A DNA stretch of 64,000 nucleotides from JANSWP01 sp041941305 (GTDB lineage Bacteria; Bacteroidota; Bacteroidia; Chitinophagales; Saprospiraceae), in NCBI GenBank assembly GCA_041941305.1, contig JBGTQJ010000051.1, positions 4,004 to 68,003 on the forward strand. Reading direction: 5' to 3'. Numbering within the stretch: the first letter of the stretch is position 1; every line of letters starts with the position of its first letter. A model generated the notes under the pieces. It searched no databases and was not told where the DNA came from. It worked only from the letters and a program-made list of their open reading frames with translations. The position numbers and the translations under genes are program-made. Below are positions 54,401-62,477 of this stretch, piece after piece.

Positions 54401-55527
54401 CTTATTTGTGGTCAGATGGGTCTACCGAAGCAACCCTATTGGTTGATCAAGCAGGTACCTATTGGGTAGAATTGAATAACAATGGTTGTGTAAATACAGA
54501 CTCTGTTGCCATTGGATATTTTCCACCAGTGTCAGTTGCTATGGATGGTACAGATATATTGTGTGAAGGGGAATGCAATGGCACAACCAATGCTTTGCCT
54601 AGTGGAGGTTCAGGAACTGGTTTCAATTATGACTGGGACAATGGTTTATCAGGAGCTAACCTAACTGACTTGTGTGCCAATACCTATTTGGTCACAGTAA
54701 CGGATGATGCCGGATGTACTGGCAATTCCTCAATTGTCATTCAGGAACCTCCTGCATTGGAAATGTCAATTACCACTCAAGATGTGGAATGCCCCTACGA
54801 AAATGACGGAGCGATTGAAGTGACTGCTGTCGGGGGTGGTGTCCCAAGCTATTTATACGCATTTGATGACAACCCGTTTACAGATATTAATGGCATTGCC
54901 AATTTGCCTGGAGGAGATTTTCTCGTGCAAGTCATGGATGCCAATGGATGCATTCTTGAAGAAATCATTAATATTCATGAACCAGAAGGTTATGATATTT
55001 ATGCCGGCGATGATAAAGAGGTGCTTTTGGGAAATCCAACTCAATTGGATGCCATCATTTTGCCTTTTACCAATCAACAAGTCCAATGGTTGCCTCCAAC
55101 CTTCCTGGATTGCCCCGAATGTCCGAATCCCAATGTGCTGGCAACCGAAACTACCCTGTATACCCTAACCGTTACTGATCCTGAAAGTGGCTGTTTCCTA
55201 GTAGACAGCGTACTGGTCCAGGTAAGACCCGTTTATGACGTCTTTATTCCAAATGCTTTTTCACCAAATGGAGACGGGAATAATGACAATTTTACCGTAT
55301 ATGCCGGTCCTTCAGTAACGACTATTCTTGACTTTAAGGTTTTTGATCGCTGGGGAGAAATGGTATTTGAAGGCCAAAATTTGGCACCCAATGATCCAAA
55401 ATTGGGATGGGACGGCACCTTTGATGGAAGATCCTTAAACCCAAATGTTTTTACCTACTTCGCTAAAATTGCCTTCATTGATGGCGAAGAACAGATGTAT
55501 GAAGGAGATGTGGTTTTAGTCAGGTGA
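51439..55527 (+). CDS. Giant T9SS type B secreted protein (SBBP/PKD/SprB modules)
   Basis: A 1362-residue surface protein. Signal peptide to about residue 25, a conserved N-terminal module (PLFVENQHQWHENVRYR, HNYFIGKDPAKWASEVPLY; DUF7948-like), then an SBBP beta-propeller region (GGSSDIVVSKYNPQG, NAYVTKLSPDGS), a PKD domain (AWQWDFDDGG), three short Ig-like repeats (YLWSDGSTEATL), an SprB-like repeat, and the C-terminal CHU_C/type B sorting domain (FIPNAFSPNGDGNNDNF to the end). Such proteins are exported by T9SS and fixed to the surface or linked to gliding and adhesion. Whole frame is intact. Confidence 0.92.
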   Translation: MKNVYKRSYWIYLLINFFIISVQAQPSIQKMQAHGHQHEAQPLFVENQHQWHENVRYRTGFGGSVNLFLEEKAFTYVLSHSEDLKQIHDLALIDRKKLKDLQIRQHAYKVYFVGAKKASLNGESQKTHYHNYFIGKDPAKWASEVPLYKGVHYHDLYSGIDLKAYSQDGHFKYDFIVHAGGDVADIQLKYEGVEDLSLTSGDLHIRTSFQSMFEKRPYAYQIIDGENIEVACEYVLEGNKLTFKFPNGYNVDYQLIIDPTVIASTLSGTSGFQNFGHSATYDNGGNMYTAGRSFGPGYPVTLGAFQTNYGGGSSDIVVSKYNPQGSNLLYATYIGGAGEDLPHSIITDFNQQLYIYGSSTSFDYPTTPNAIQSNQEGNADIIVTVLNADGTGLVGSSYFGGDEDDGLNNSSLNSNYGDNYRGEIILDAQNNIYVVSSTNSDNFPVTGGAFDQTFNPIATGFFVEAQDAVVFKTNSDLSLLYWATYLGEDDPDIGNGIRVDDSGNVYVTGTAGGGNFPTHLSSVKPTWPGGAENAYVTKLSPDGSAVLSSTFWGSDNDEHSYFMDLDDDGNVHIYGQSSGGQMPVTPGAYANPNSRQFITAFTEDLSQVVYSTVVGTGSSFLVDFVPVAFMVDKCDGIYFSGYEASGGLPLTNDALANAPGTFYLGVLEPLATGLSYGTYYGNADHVDGGTSRFDKGGVVYQGVCSCVFTGLLNTTSNAWATGQSTDCDVGAFKIDFDIETVTAQGTANPATSGCVPFDVQFTYTGQDAVAWQWDFDDGGQSNDMDPFHTYTEAGTYKVTLIATNPDACNPIDTFYLTVDVLDGSTNLIDTAMCDNEPIFLDATTQNATYLWQDGYTGATYTVSNPGVYWVEVDIGTCTRIDSFNIVPLSSLDIDLGADTSICDVSNILLDGLDPGGVSYLWSNGSSLPTTNISTSGNYWLEIVDTIGCRSRDSIFIDFGITPQPDLGVDTTLCDGDNTTLSTSDVNVTYLWSDGSTEATLLVDQAGTYWVELNNNGCVNTDSVAIGYFPPVSVAMDGTDILCEGECNGTTNALPSGGSGTGFNYDWDNGLSGANLTDLCANTYLVTVTDDAGCTGNSSIVIQEPPALEMSITTQDVECPYENDGAIEVTAVGGGVPSYLYAFDDNPFTDINGIANLPGGDFLVQVMDANGCILEEIINIHEPEGYDIYAGDDKEVLLGNPTQLDAIILPFTNQQVQWLPPTFLDCPECPNPNVLATETTLYTLTVTDPESGCFLVDSVLVQVRPVYDVFIPNAFSPNGDGNNDNFTVYAGPSVTTILDFKVFDRWGEMVFEGQNLAPNDPKLGWDGTFDGRSLNPNVFTYFAKIAFIDGEEQMYEGDVVLVR

Positions 55528-55534
55528 TTTTTTA

Positions 55535-55617
55535 ATGAAAATAAAAATGACAATGAAAATTAAAATGTGTAAAAGGTAATTTTCATTTTCATTTCAATTT
55601 TCATTTCAATTTTCATT
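55535..55617. repeat. ATTTTC fold-back repeat, second locus
   Basis: AATGAAAATT (55552-55561) pairs with AATTTTCATT (55578-55587); more TTTTCATTTCAA units follow. Just after the stop of the giant gene. Confidence 0.75.
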
Positions 55618-55653
55618 TTTCTCCCATGGCTGTGCGTTGTCTTTCCCTCAATT

Positions 55654-55710
55654 AGTCCTAACTATGATAAATGCCACTTAGGAAGCGTCATGGTTAGGGC
55701 TTTTTGTTTT
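55654..55710 (+). terminator. Hairpin terminator upstream of mgsA
   Basis: AGTCCTAAC pairs with GTTAGGGCT (one mismatch) across a 30-nt loop, then TTTTTGTTTT. It ends the upstream transcript or attenuates into mgsA. Confidence 0.55.
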
Positions 55711-55743
55711 ATTTGCAGTCTGTTTACTAAATAAACGTTGTTT

Positions 55744-56112
55744 ATGAGAATTGCACTTATCGCTCATGATGGCAAAAAACCAGAAATGGTCACCTTTGCC
55801 ATGCAAAATAAGGACAAGCTTGTCCACGCCAAAATCTATGCAACTGGAACTACGGGTGAGCATATTCAAAACTCGACCCAACTTAAAGTAGAGCGATTGT
55901 TATCGGGGCCTCAAGGCGGAGATGCCCAAATCGCATCTTTAGTAGCTACCCAAAGACTGGACATGGTTTTCTTTTTTCGAAATCCATTAGATAAACATCC
56001 TCACGAACCAGATGTACAAATGTTGATGCGTCTATGTGATGTACACAATGTCCCACTGGCTACAAATTTGGCAGCTGCCAATTTGATGATGAAAGGTTTT
56101 TTGAAAGGTTAA
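55744..56112 (+). CDS. mgsA: Methylglyoxal synthase, with an unusual Asn
   Basis: A 122-residue cytosolic enzyme that converts dihydroxyacetone phosphate to methylglyoxal plus phosphate. Motifs IAHDGKK, YATGTTG, SGPQGGDAQI (catalytic Asp, E. coli D71) and HEPDVQML (His98 and Asp101 equivalents) are present. In FFRNPL the usual Asp of F-F-x-D-P-L (E. coli D91) is Asn, which is rare and may change activity. Length fits the short Bacillus-type enzymes. Start is ATG 55744; the frame opens two codons earlier at a TTG. Confidence 0.9.
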   Translation: MRIALIAHDGKKPEMVTFAMQNKDKLVHAKIYATGTTGEHIQNSTQLKVERLLSGPQGGDAQIASLVATQRLDMVFFFRNPLDKHPHEPDVQMLMRLCDVHNVPLATNLAAANLMMKGFLKG

Positions 56113-56724
56113 TAACCTATATCATCCCATCTGTTAAAACGAAGTGCGCGAAGTAAATTAACTACATAACCCTTCGCAATTGAAGGATCTACAAGTACAC
56201 CAGAAATCCCATATCTAGTCGTTTCATTCACCCTATACTAAAAGGCGATGAGTTCGAGGCTTTCAAATGTAAAGCTTCCAGCTCTAAGGATTTAACCAAT
56301 CATTCATAACAAATATGGTTTTTGGTCACCTCAGATGTCCAATTATTTGCATAGAAAAGCCTGACGGACGAGCTTTGGGCTGTTGTACTGATTTTGATTA
56401 AAAGATCTCCAATGTTCTACTATCTCAATATTTTAATGGTTACAAACACGGCATTGCCACATTTAGAATAAATAGATGAAAAGTGGACATCATACTGTGA
56501 TTTACAGCCCTCATTTTTTTAATGAAAATAATTCATCTCAATTTTTGAAAAAGAACCGCAACGAAATTGAACTGTTTCTGTCATTAGTATGTATTGGGGG
56601 TAGAAGCAAGAAGCACCCAGTTTACAGTATGCAATATCCAGAGACCAGCACCCAGCACCCAGCAAACCAGGAACAACCACCCAGAAAACCAGCAACTAGA
56701 TCACCAGACTAAACTCAAAAAAGT
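56113..56724. other. Gap with no clear gene
   Basis: 612 bp. No coding frame with recognisable features; short, stop-interrupted frames at 56150-56470 could be a decayed gene. The last 100 bp is the repeat below. Confidence 0.5.
56611..56709. repeat. Degenerate CAGCACCCAGC repeat
   Basis: Units such as CCAGCACCCAGCACCCAGC and AACCAGGAACAACCACCCAG; complement of the CTGGGTGCTGG unit at 7317-7388. A 78-codon frame (56476-56712) through it is a repeat artefact. Confidence 0.65.
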
Positions 56725-59379
56725 ATGAAGCGAGCCCGACTACTACTCTCATGTATTGCCTTATTATTTTTTCAAACCCTTTTTGCTCAGGAAAAACCAC
56801 CCTATCCAACTCGGAAATATTTCACACAAAGAATAGCAGAAAAACCGCCGGTAATTGATGCTGTTTTTGATGAAGAATGTTGGGATCAGGTGGAATGGGG
56901 GCAGGATTATACCCAATCTGACCCCTACGAAGGCATCGACCCCTCTCAGGAAACCGCCTTCAAGATCTTGTATGATGACAAAAACCTGTACATCGCTTAT
57001 CAATGCTTTGATACAGAGCCGGAAAAAATAGAGAACCGAATGTCACGCCGGGATAATTTTCCAGGTGATTGGGTCGAAATCAATATTGATAGCTATCATG
57101 ACTTGCGTACCGCTTTTTCATTTACCATTTCAGTTTCTGGTGTCAAGGGAGATGAGTTTATTTCCAATGACGGAAGAAATTGGGATACCAACTGGAATCC
57201 AATTTGGTATGCAAAGACCAGAATAGATGAAACTGGTTGGAAAGCAGAAGTCAAAATTCCACTAAGCCAATTGAGGTTTGCGAACAAAGAGGAACATGTT
57301 TGGGGAATCCAATCCACACGAAGATTTTTCAGGGCGGAAGAACGATCTCTATGGCAGCCTGTTCGGCAAAATGATCCTTCCTGGGTAGGGAGGTTTGGCG
57401 AACTGCACGGCATCAAGGGCATCAAACCCCAAACACAGATTGAATTACAACCATATCTCCTCGCTCAGGCAGAATCATTTGAAAAAGAAGAAGGCAATCC
57501 TTTTGCTACTGGATCAGATACCAAACTTTCGGGCGGATTGGACGGAAAAATTGGGGTGACCAGTGACCTGACTTTGGATTTTACCATCAATCCGGACTTT
57601 GGGCAGGTAGAAGCAGATCCTTCTCGTTTGACGCTGGATGGATTTAGAATCTTCTTTGAAGAAAGGAGACCGTTTTTTATTGAAAACCGAAATATTTTTA
57701 ATTATCGATTGACGGGATCTCAGACCGATGCTGATTTTGATGGCGATTTGTTGTTTTATTCAAGGAGGATTGGAGGAGCGCCACATCATTATGCAGCAGG
57801 AGATTCCGACAATGGTATCTATACCACTCAACCTGACAATACGACCATTCTCGGTGCTGCCAAATTTAGTGGCAAGACACAAAAAGGATTGTCTATCGGA
57901 ATTTTGGAAAGCATCACCCAAAGAGAAATGGCAGATATTGACAATAATGGAGAAAGCAGTGAGCAGGTGGTGGAACCTCTCACCAACTATTTTGTGGGTA
58001 GAATTCAACAGGATTTTGATGAGGGCAATACGGTTGTTGGCGGCGTGTTTACAGCCGTCAATCGCAAAATCGATGACCCTTCTTTGGAATTTTTGCATAA
58101 ATCTGCTTACTCAGGTGGACTAGACATTTTGCATCGTTGGAAAGAACGTTCCTGGTATGTTGGTGGCAATTTCTTTTTTAGCAATGTTGCGGGAACGACT
58201 GAAGCTATTACAAACACCCAGGAATCTTTTGAGCATTTCTTTCAACGACCAGATGCAGATCATTTGGAAGTGGATACTACGGCTACTTCACTTTTTGGAC
58301 ATGGAGGTAATGTTAGAATTGGGAAAAACGGAGGCAGGTGGGGCTTTGAAACCGGAGTGACCTGGCGTTCTCCTGAATTGGAATTGAATGATATCGGATT
58401 TTTAAGAAACACAGACGAAATCAACCATTGGACCTGGGCGGGATATCGCTGGCTCAAACCCTTTTCCATTTTTAGAACCATTCGCCTAAACTACAATCAT
58501 TGGTCCCGGTGGGATTATGGTGGGAATAACATCTATCGTGCCTTTAATACAAACGCCCACTTTAGGTTTAAGGATTTTTCAGGGATGGGCACAGGTTTCT
58601 TTTATGATAATCTGGAGATCTCCAACAATTGGCTCCGCGGTGGGCCTTCTTATCAAAAACCAAATGGAGTAGCAACCTTCTTCTATGGTTTCACAAATGA
58701 AAATGCGAAGGTGGTGCTCAATTGGAATTCCTTTTTTGCATGGGGATTTGAGAAGTCCGTCAAAATTATGAATTACACTTTGGGGATGAGTGTCCAACCC
58801 TCCAATGCACTGCGCATTACCATTCGACCATCTTACAATATTTTCAAAAGAGTTGATCAATATGTAACACAGACGGAATTAGCGAACGAGACGAGATATG
58901 TTTTGGGTGAAGTGGATCAGCGGACTTTTAGTACGACCATTCGCTTGAATTACAACATTACCCCAGATTTGACCATTCAATACTATGGACAACCCTTCAT
59001 TTCAAGAGGGCGATATAAGAATTTTAGATACATCACAGATTCCAGAGCCAGTGAATATTATGATCGTCATGCCTTGTATACTGATGATCAAATCACTTAT
59101 GACGAAATAGCGGAACTATACTCCGTAGATGAAAATCGAGATAAGGCTCCCGATTTTACGTTTGGAGATCCTGATTTCAGCTTTATTCAGTTTCGGTCCA
59201 ACCTGGTGGCTCGGTGGGAATACATTCCAGGCTCAGAGATCTTCCTGGTATGGTCCCAAAGTACCAATGCATTTGAGGATCCAAGTTTAAATTTGCTACC
59301 TAGCCTTTTTGACAATTTATTCGATAACAAACCCCACAATATCTTTTTGTTGAAAGTGACCTACAGATGGTTGAAATAA
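56725..59379 (+). CDS. DUF5916 outer-membrane protein with CBM9-like N-domain
   Basis: An 884-residue protein: signal peptide ending LFAQ (about residue 22), a CBM9-like carbohydrate-binding domain (residues 40-230; PVIDAVFDEECWDQ, DWVEINIDSYHDLRTAF, GWKAEVKIPLSQLRF), then DUF5916, a long beta-barrel (about 240-884) ending in a C-terminal aromatic strand (LKVTYRWLK). DUF5916 proteins are outer-membrane barrels of Bacteroidota often found near peptidases or carbohydrate genes; their role is not settled. Complete frame, isolated gene. Confidence 0.85.
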   Translation: MKRARLLLSCIALLFFQTLFAQEKPPYPTRKYFTQRIAEKPPVIDAVFDEECWDQVEWGQDYTQSDPYEGIDPSQETAFKILYDDKNLYIAYQCFDTEPEKIENRMSRRDNFPGDWVEINIDSYHDLRTAFSFTISVSGVKGDEFISNDGRNWDTNWNPIWYAKTRIDETGWKAEVKIPLSQLRFANKEEHVWGIQSTRRFFRAEERSLWQPVRQNDPSWVGRFGELHGIKGIKPQTQIELQPYLLAQAESFEKEEGNPFATGSDTKLSGGLDGKIGVTSDLTLDFTINPDFGQVEADPSRLTLDGFRIFFEERRPFFIENRNIFNYRLTGSQTDADFDGDLLFYSRRIGGAPHHYAAGDSDNGIYTTQPDNTTILGAAKFSGKTQKGLSIGILESITQREMADIDNNGESSEQVVEPLTNYFVGRIQQDFDEGNTVVGGVFTAVNRKIDDPSLEFLHKSAYSGGLDILHRWKERSWYVGGNFFFSNVAGTTEAITNTQESFEHFFQRPDADHLEVDTTATSLFGHGGNVRIGKNGGRWGFETGVTWRSPELELNDIGFLRNTDEINHWTWAGYRWLKPFSIFRTIRLNYNHWSRWDYGGNNIYRAFNTNAHFRFKDFSGMGTGFFYDNLEISNNWLRGGPSYQKPNGVATFFYGFTNENAKVVLNWNSFFAWGFEKSVKIMNYTLGMSVQPSNALRITIRPSYNIFKRVDQYVTQTELANETRYVLGEVDQRTFSTTIRLNYNITPDLTIQYYGQPFISRGRYKNFRYITDSRASEYYDRHALYTDDQITYDEIAELYSVDENRDKAPDFTFGDPDFSFIQFRSNLVARWEYIPGSEIFLVWSQSTNAFEDPSLNLLPSLFDNLFDNKPHNIFLLKVTYRWLK

Positions 59380-59385
59380 AAAAAT

Positions 59386-59422
59386 GGAAAAAATAAAAAA
59401 ACCCGAGGGATCTCCTCGGGTT
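59386..59422 (-). terminator. Terminator of mqnD
   Basis: ACCCGAGG and CCTCGGGT form an 8-bp stem at 59401-59421; on the minus strand it is followed by a T-run from 59400 down to 59386. It ends mqnD and also stands behind the DUF5916 gene. Confidence 0.75.
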
Positions 59423-59508
59423 GGAAAAAAACGAATCTTACAATTCTTTAACCAAAACTTACACATTAAAGGTTTTGGCAATAAGTATGCCAGAAATTAC
59501 GATTTTTT

Positions 59509-60339
59509 TTAATTTAAAAATATTTCTCCTGTGTAATTAGGTATAATTTCTTTCTCCTGTGCCGTGTCGAAAAGCTTATGTATTGCGGCTTTTCCAGTTT
59601 TTTGCAAGTCTTTTGTAAAATCGTTTACATATAATTTAATATGGTTATACATGATATGCTCTTCCATTTCCTGGGCATGAGCTTTGACAAATGCTCGCGT
59701 TTTTTCAGGGTTTTCCATCGCAAATGCTACACTTCTTTTCATTATCCGATTTACTTTTTGTTGAATGTCAGGTGGTAAATTTCTTTTTACGACAATACCA
59801 CCTAGCGGAATAGGCAATTGAGTGCTGCCCTCCCAATACGCTCCCAGATCCATGATTTTTCGCAAACCTCTTTCGTGATAGGTAAAACGATTTTCGTGAA
59901 TAATCAATCCTGCATCCATGGTCCCATCCAAAACGGCCTTTTCAATGTCAGAGAATAACATTTCGGTTTTGTTTTGGGCATTTGGAAAAGCAAGACTTAG
60001 CAGAAAATTGGCAGTCGTGTATTTTCCTGGTATGGCAATTTTAGCATCATTAACTTCCTCTTGTGAGAGTTTCTTTTTTGAAATCAACAAGGGACCACAA
60101 TTGTTCCCTAAAGCACTTCCAGCATCCAGCAATACATAATCTTCCAGCAAATAGCCAAAAGCATGATAACTCAATTTGGTAATGTCCAGTTCTTTGGCAA
60201 AAGCTTTCACATTCAATTCTTCCACATCCGCCATCAACACTTCAAACTCCAGACCTTCTGTATCGATCTTTCCATGGACCATTGCATCAAAAATAAAAGT
60301 GTCATTTGGGCAAGGCGAAAAGCCGAGGGATAATTTCAT
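59509..60339 (-). CDS. mqnD: 1,4-dihydroxy-6-naphthoate synthase
   Basis: A 276-residue periplasmic-binding-protein-fold enzyme (PF02621) of the futalosine pathway of menaquinone synthesis, converting cyclic dehypoxanthine futalosine to dihydroxynaphthoate. Signature parts: SPCPNDTFIFDAMVHGKI at the start, KLSYHAFGYLLEDY, IAIPGKYTTANFLL, HENRFTY. Length matches MqnD, shorter than MqnA. Other mqn genes are not in the window. Terminator at 59386; the upstream gap is a fold-back repeat shared with the RluA gene. Confidence 0.93.
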   Translation of the reverse strand: MKLSLGFSPCPNDTFIFDAMVHGKIDTEGLEFEVLMADVEELNVKAFAKELDITKLSYHAFGYLLEDYVLLDAGSALGNNCGPLLISKKKLSQEEVNDAKIAIPGKYTTANFLLSLAFPNAQNKTEMLFSDIEKAVLDGTMDAGLIIHENRFTYHERGLRKIMDLGAYWEGSTQLPIPLGGIVVKRNLPPDIQQKVNRIMKRSVAFAMENPEKTRAFVKAHAQEMEEHIMYNHIKLYVNDFTKDLQKTGKAAIHKLFDTAQEKEIIPNYTGEIFLN

Positions 60340-60370
60340 ATTTTTGCGCTAATATTGTGTTTGAGTATTC

Positions 60371-60438
60371 GTGTGTTCATGTGTTCATGTGCTTTTCACG
60401 AAACTTGAACACCTGAAAACAGGAACACATGGACACAC
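60371..60438. repeat. Fold-back repeat spanning the RluA start codon
   Basis: GTGTGTTCATGTGTT (60371-60385) pairs with AACACATGGACACAC (60424-60438) with one mismatch. The second arm contains the ATG at 60429 and the codons for MDT, so gene start and repeat coincide. Confidence 0.75.
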
Positions 60439-61115
60439 AAGGTCTCCAAATTCTTCACGAAGATAATCATCTCATTGCGGTAAACAAGCCTGGGGGCTGG
60501 CTGGTTCAAGGAGATCAGACAGGGGATACACCTTTGGTTGAGTTTGTAAAAGGATATATCAAAGATCGATACAACAAACCCGGGGCTGTATTTTTGGGCG
60601 TGATTCATCGCCTGGACAGACCGGTTAGTGGGGTAGTGGTATTTGCCAGAACAAGCAAGGCCTTGGAGCGCATGAATCGCTTATTTGCAGAAAGGAAAAT
60701 AGAGAAGACTTATTGGGCAGTTGTAGGAGAGCGGCCAAAGCCAATTGAGGGGCATTTGACCCATTATATTTTAAAAGACAAATCTCGAAATGTTGCAAAA
60801 GCCTATGACCAGCTTGGCAATCGAACAAAAGGTGCCAAAAAAGCCGATCTGGATTACGAATTGATAGGTTCCATCGGCGACAACCATTTATTGAAAGTGA
60901 CTCCACACACTGGGCGCCCACACCAAATTCGGGTTCAATTGTCAAAAATTGGCTGCCCGATTCGGGGCGATTTGAAATATGGCTTCCCAAAAGCCAATTA
61001 CGATGCCACCATTCACCTACATGCCAGGAGTCTTTCCTTCATTCATCCTGTTAAAAAAGAACCCGTATTCATAGAAGCAGATCCACCAGACGAGCAGATA
61101 TGGAGGCTTTTTTAA
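60429..61115 (+). CDS. RluA-family pseudouridine synthase
   Basis: A 228-residue enzyme that isomerises uridine to pseudouridine in rRNA or tRNA. Catalytic motif is GVIHRLDRPVSGVVVFA, with Asp in HRLDR; other family landmarks are KPGGWLVQ near the start and VTPHTGRPHQIRVQL at the end. No S4 domain, so it belongs to the short RluA/TruC-like subgroup; the exact target base is undetermined. Start is ATG 60429. Confidence 0.9.
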   Translation: MDTQGLQILHEDNHLIAVNKPGGWLVQGDQTGDTPLVEFVKGYIKDRYNKPGAVFLGVIHRLDRPVSGVVVFARTSKALERMNRLFAERKIEKTYWAVVGERPKPIEGHLTHYILKDKSRNVAKAYDQLGNRTKGAKKADLDYELIGSIGDNHLLKVTPHTGRPHQIRVQLSKIGCPIRGDLKYGFPKANYDATIHLHARSLSFIHPVKKEPVFIEADPPDEQIWRLF

Positions 61116-61172
61116 TGCTACAATACTACAATGCTACGATGCAACAATTGCAGCATTATAGTATTATATTAT
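61113..61172. repeat. Degenerate CTACAATGCTAC repeat
   Basis: AATACTACAATGC and GCATTATAGTATT can pair with one mismatch. Same family as 15467-15500 and 17959-18119. Starts at the stop codon of the RluA gene. Confidence 0.65.
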
Positions 61173-61203
61173 CTTCGCGGGCAAATTCAAAAAATACTTT
61201 GAA

Positions 61204-62091
61204 ATGAAGCATATTACCGTTATAGGTGCAGGAACGATGGGCAATGGGATTGCTCACGTATTTGCTCAAAAGGGATACCATGTGAGCTTGGTAGACATTG
61301 CTCAAAGTGCTTTGGATAAAGCATTGACGACCATTAGCAAGAATCTCGACAGGATGATTGCCAAGGAAAAAATATCAGAAGCAGATAAAGCTCAAACCCT
61401 TTCAAACATTGTAACCTATACAGAAATGTCAGCAGGAATGGGAAGCGCTGACCTGGTTGTAGAAGCTGCCACTGAAAATGTAGATTTGAAACTGAAAATA
61501 TTCAGAAGTCTGGATGAGCTGGCTCCTGAGAATGCCATTTTGGCAACCAATACTTCGTCTATTTCGATTACAAAAATTGCAGCTGTAACAAATCGACCGG
61601 AAAAAGTCATCGGCATGCATTTTATGAACCCTGTGCCAATTATGAAATTGGTAGAGGTGATAAGAGGGTACGCGACTTCTGATGAAGTGACCAACACGAT
61701 TATGGAAACCTCCAGAAATTTGGGTAAGGTGCCTGTAGAAGTGAATGATTATCCAGGATTTGTCGCCAACAGGATATTGATGCCCATGATCAATGAAGCG
61801 ATTTACGCTTTATACGAAGGGGTGGCAGGAGTAACAGAAATTGATACGGTCATGAAGTTGGGGATGGCGCATCCAATGGGACCTTTACAATTGGCAGATT
61901 TTATTGGTTTGGATGTTTGTTTATCTATTTTACATGTTTTGCATGACGGCTTTGGGAATCCGAAATATGCTCCTTGTCCATTGCTGGTGAATATGGTGAC
62001 AGCCGGAAAATTGGGACGTAAGTCTGACGAAGGGTTTTACGATTATAGTCAAGGTGGGAAGGATCTGATTGTAGCGAAGCATTTCAAATAA
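61204..62091 (+). CDS. hbd: 3-hydroxybutyryl-CoA / 3-hydroxyacyl-CoA dehydrogenase
   Basis: A 295-residue NAD-dependent dehydrogenase that oxidises (S)-3-hydroxyacyl-CoA to the ketone. Rossmann motif GAGTMGNGIAHVFA is at residues 7-20; AILATNTSSISITKIA, GMHFMNPVPIMKLVEVI (catalytic His) and the catalytic Glu region VIRG, and NDYPGFVANRILMPMINEA follow. Single-domain, PaaH/Hbd length. May act in butanoate metabolism or phenylacetate degradation; no partner genes adjacent. Confidence 0.93.
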   Translation: MKHITVIGAGTMGNGIAHVFAQKGYHVSLVDIAQSALDKALTTISKNLDRMIAKEKISEADKAQTLSNIVTYTEMSAGMGSADLVVEAATENVDLKLKIFRSLDELAPENAILATNTSSISITKIAAVTNRPEKVIGMHFMNPVPIMKLVEVIRGYATSDEVTNTIMETSRNLGKVPVEVNDYPGFVANRILMPMINEAIYALYEGVAGVTEIDTVMKLGMAHPMGPLQLADFIGLDVCLSILHVLHDGFGNPKYAPCPLLVNMVTAGKLGRKSDEGFYDYSQGGKDLIVAKHFK

Positions 62092-62126
62092 GCCGTTTGC
62101 AATTTTTAACTTCCTGTGTTTTTGCT

Positions 62127-62244
62127 TTAAGTAGTGATTAAAAAATAACTTCATCATTTTGATTTCGTCAAATAAGCTCAACTTCATTTCTTATCAGGCT
62201 TTCAGCCTTCGTTTATTTGACGAAACGATGAAGTTATTTTTTAA
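62127..62244. repeat. Palindromic element family P1, copy 3 (best preserved)
   Basis: AAAAAATAACTTCATC with TTTCGTCAAATAAG at one side and GTTTATTTGACGAAA with GATGAAGTTATTTTTT at the other form arms of about 32 bp, with a short bulge. Loop includes GCTCAACTTCATTTC and GGCTTTCAGCC. Follows the stop of the dehydrogenase gene by 36 bp. Confidence 0.9.
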
Positions 62245-62377
62245 GGGTTTCTTAACCTGAATTTAATAATATTGTACTGGTAGCTATTTTGAGATGAACT
62301 GATAAAAGAGCTCAGACGATTTATTTTTAGGCTGCTTTGTTTTGGGACCGTTTCATTGTCAGACCATTTTATTTTTA

Positions 62378-62452
62378 GATCGCTTCGCTGTTGGAGGTCA
62401 GACCTTCTGATTTCCGACAGCGAAGCAATCTAACCTCTGACAGCGAAGCGAT
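62378..62452. repeat. Palindromic element family P2, copy 2 plus extra arm
   Basis: A 53-bp unit (62378-62430), starting GATCGCTTCGCTGT and ending ACAGCGAAGCAATC, the same length as the copy at 50097; then another arm CTGACAGCGAAGCGAT (62437-62452). Located 26 bp upstream of the lipoprotein gene. Confidence 0.88.
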
Positions 62453-62477
62453 GTCATAAAAAAAAACAATCAAAATT

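Noticed and set aside
56150..56470. Decayed insertion-sequence transposase on the minus strand
   Set aside because: Short fragments with Cys pairs are seen, but stops are frequent and no catalytic motif can be aligned.
56476..56712. 78-codon plus-strand frame
   Set aside because: The second half is translated CAGCACCC repeat; no family features.
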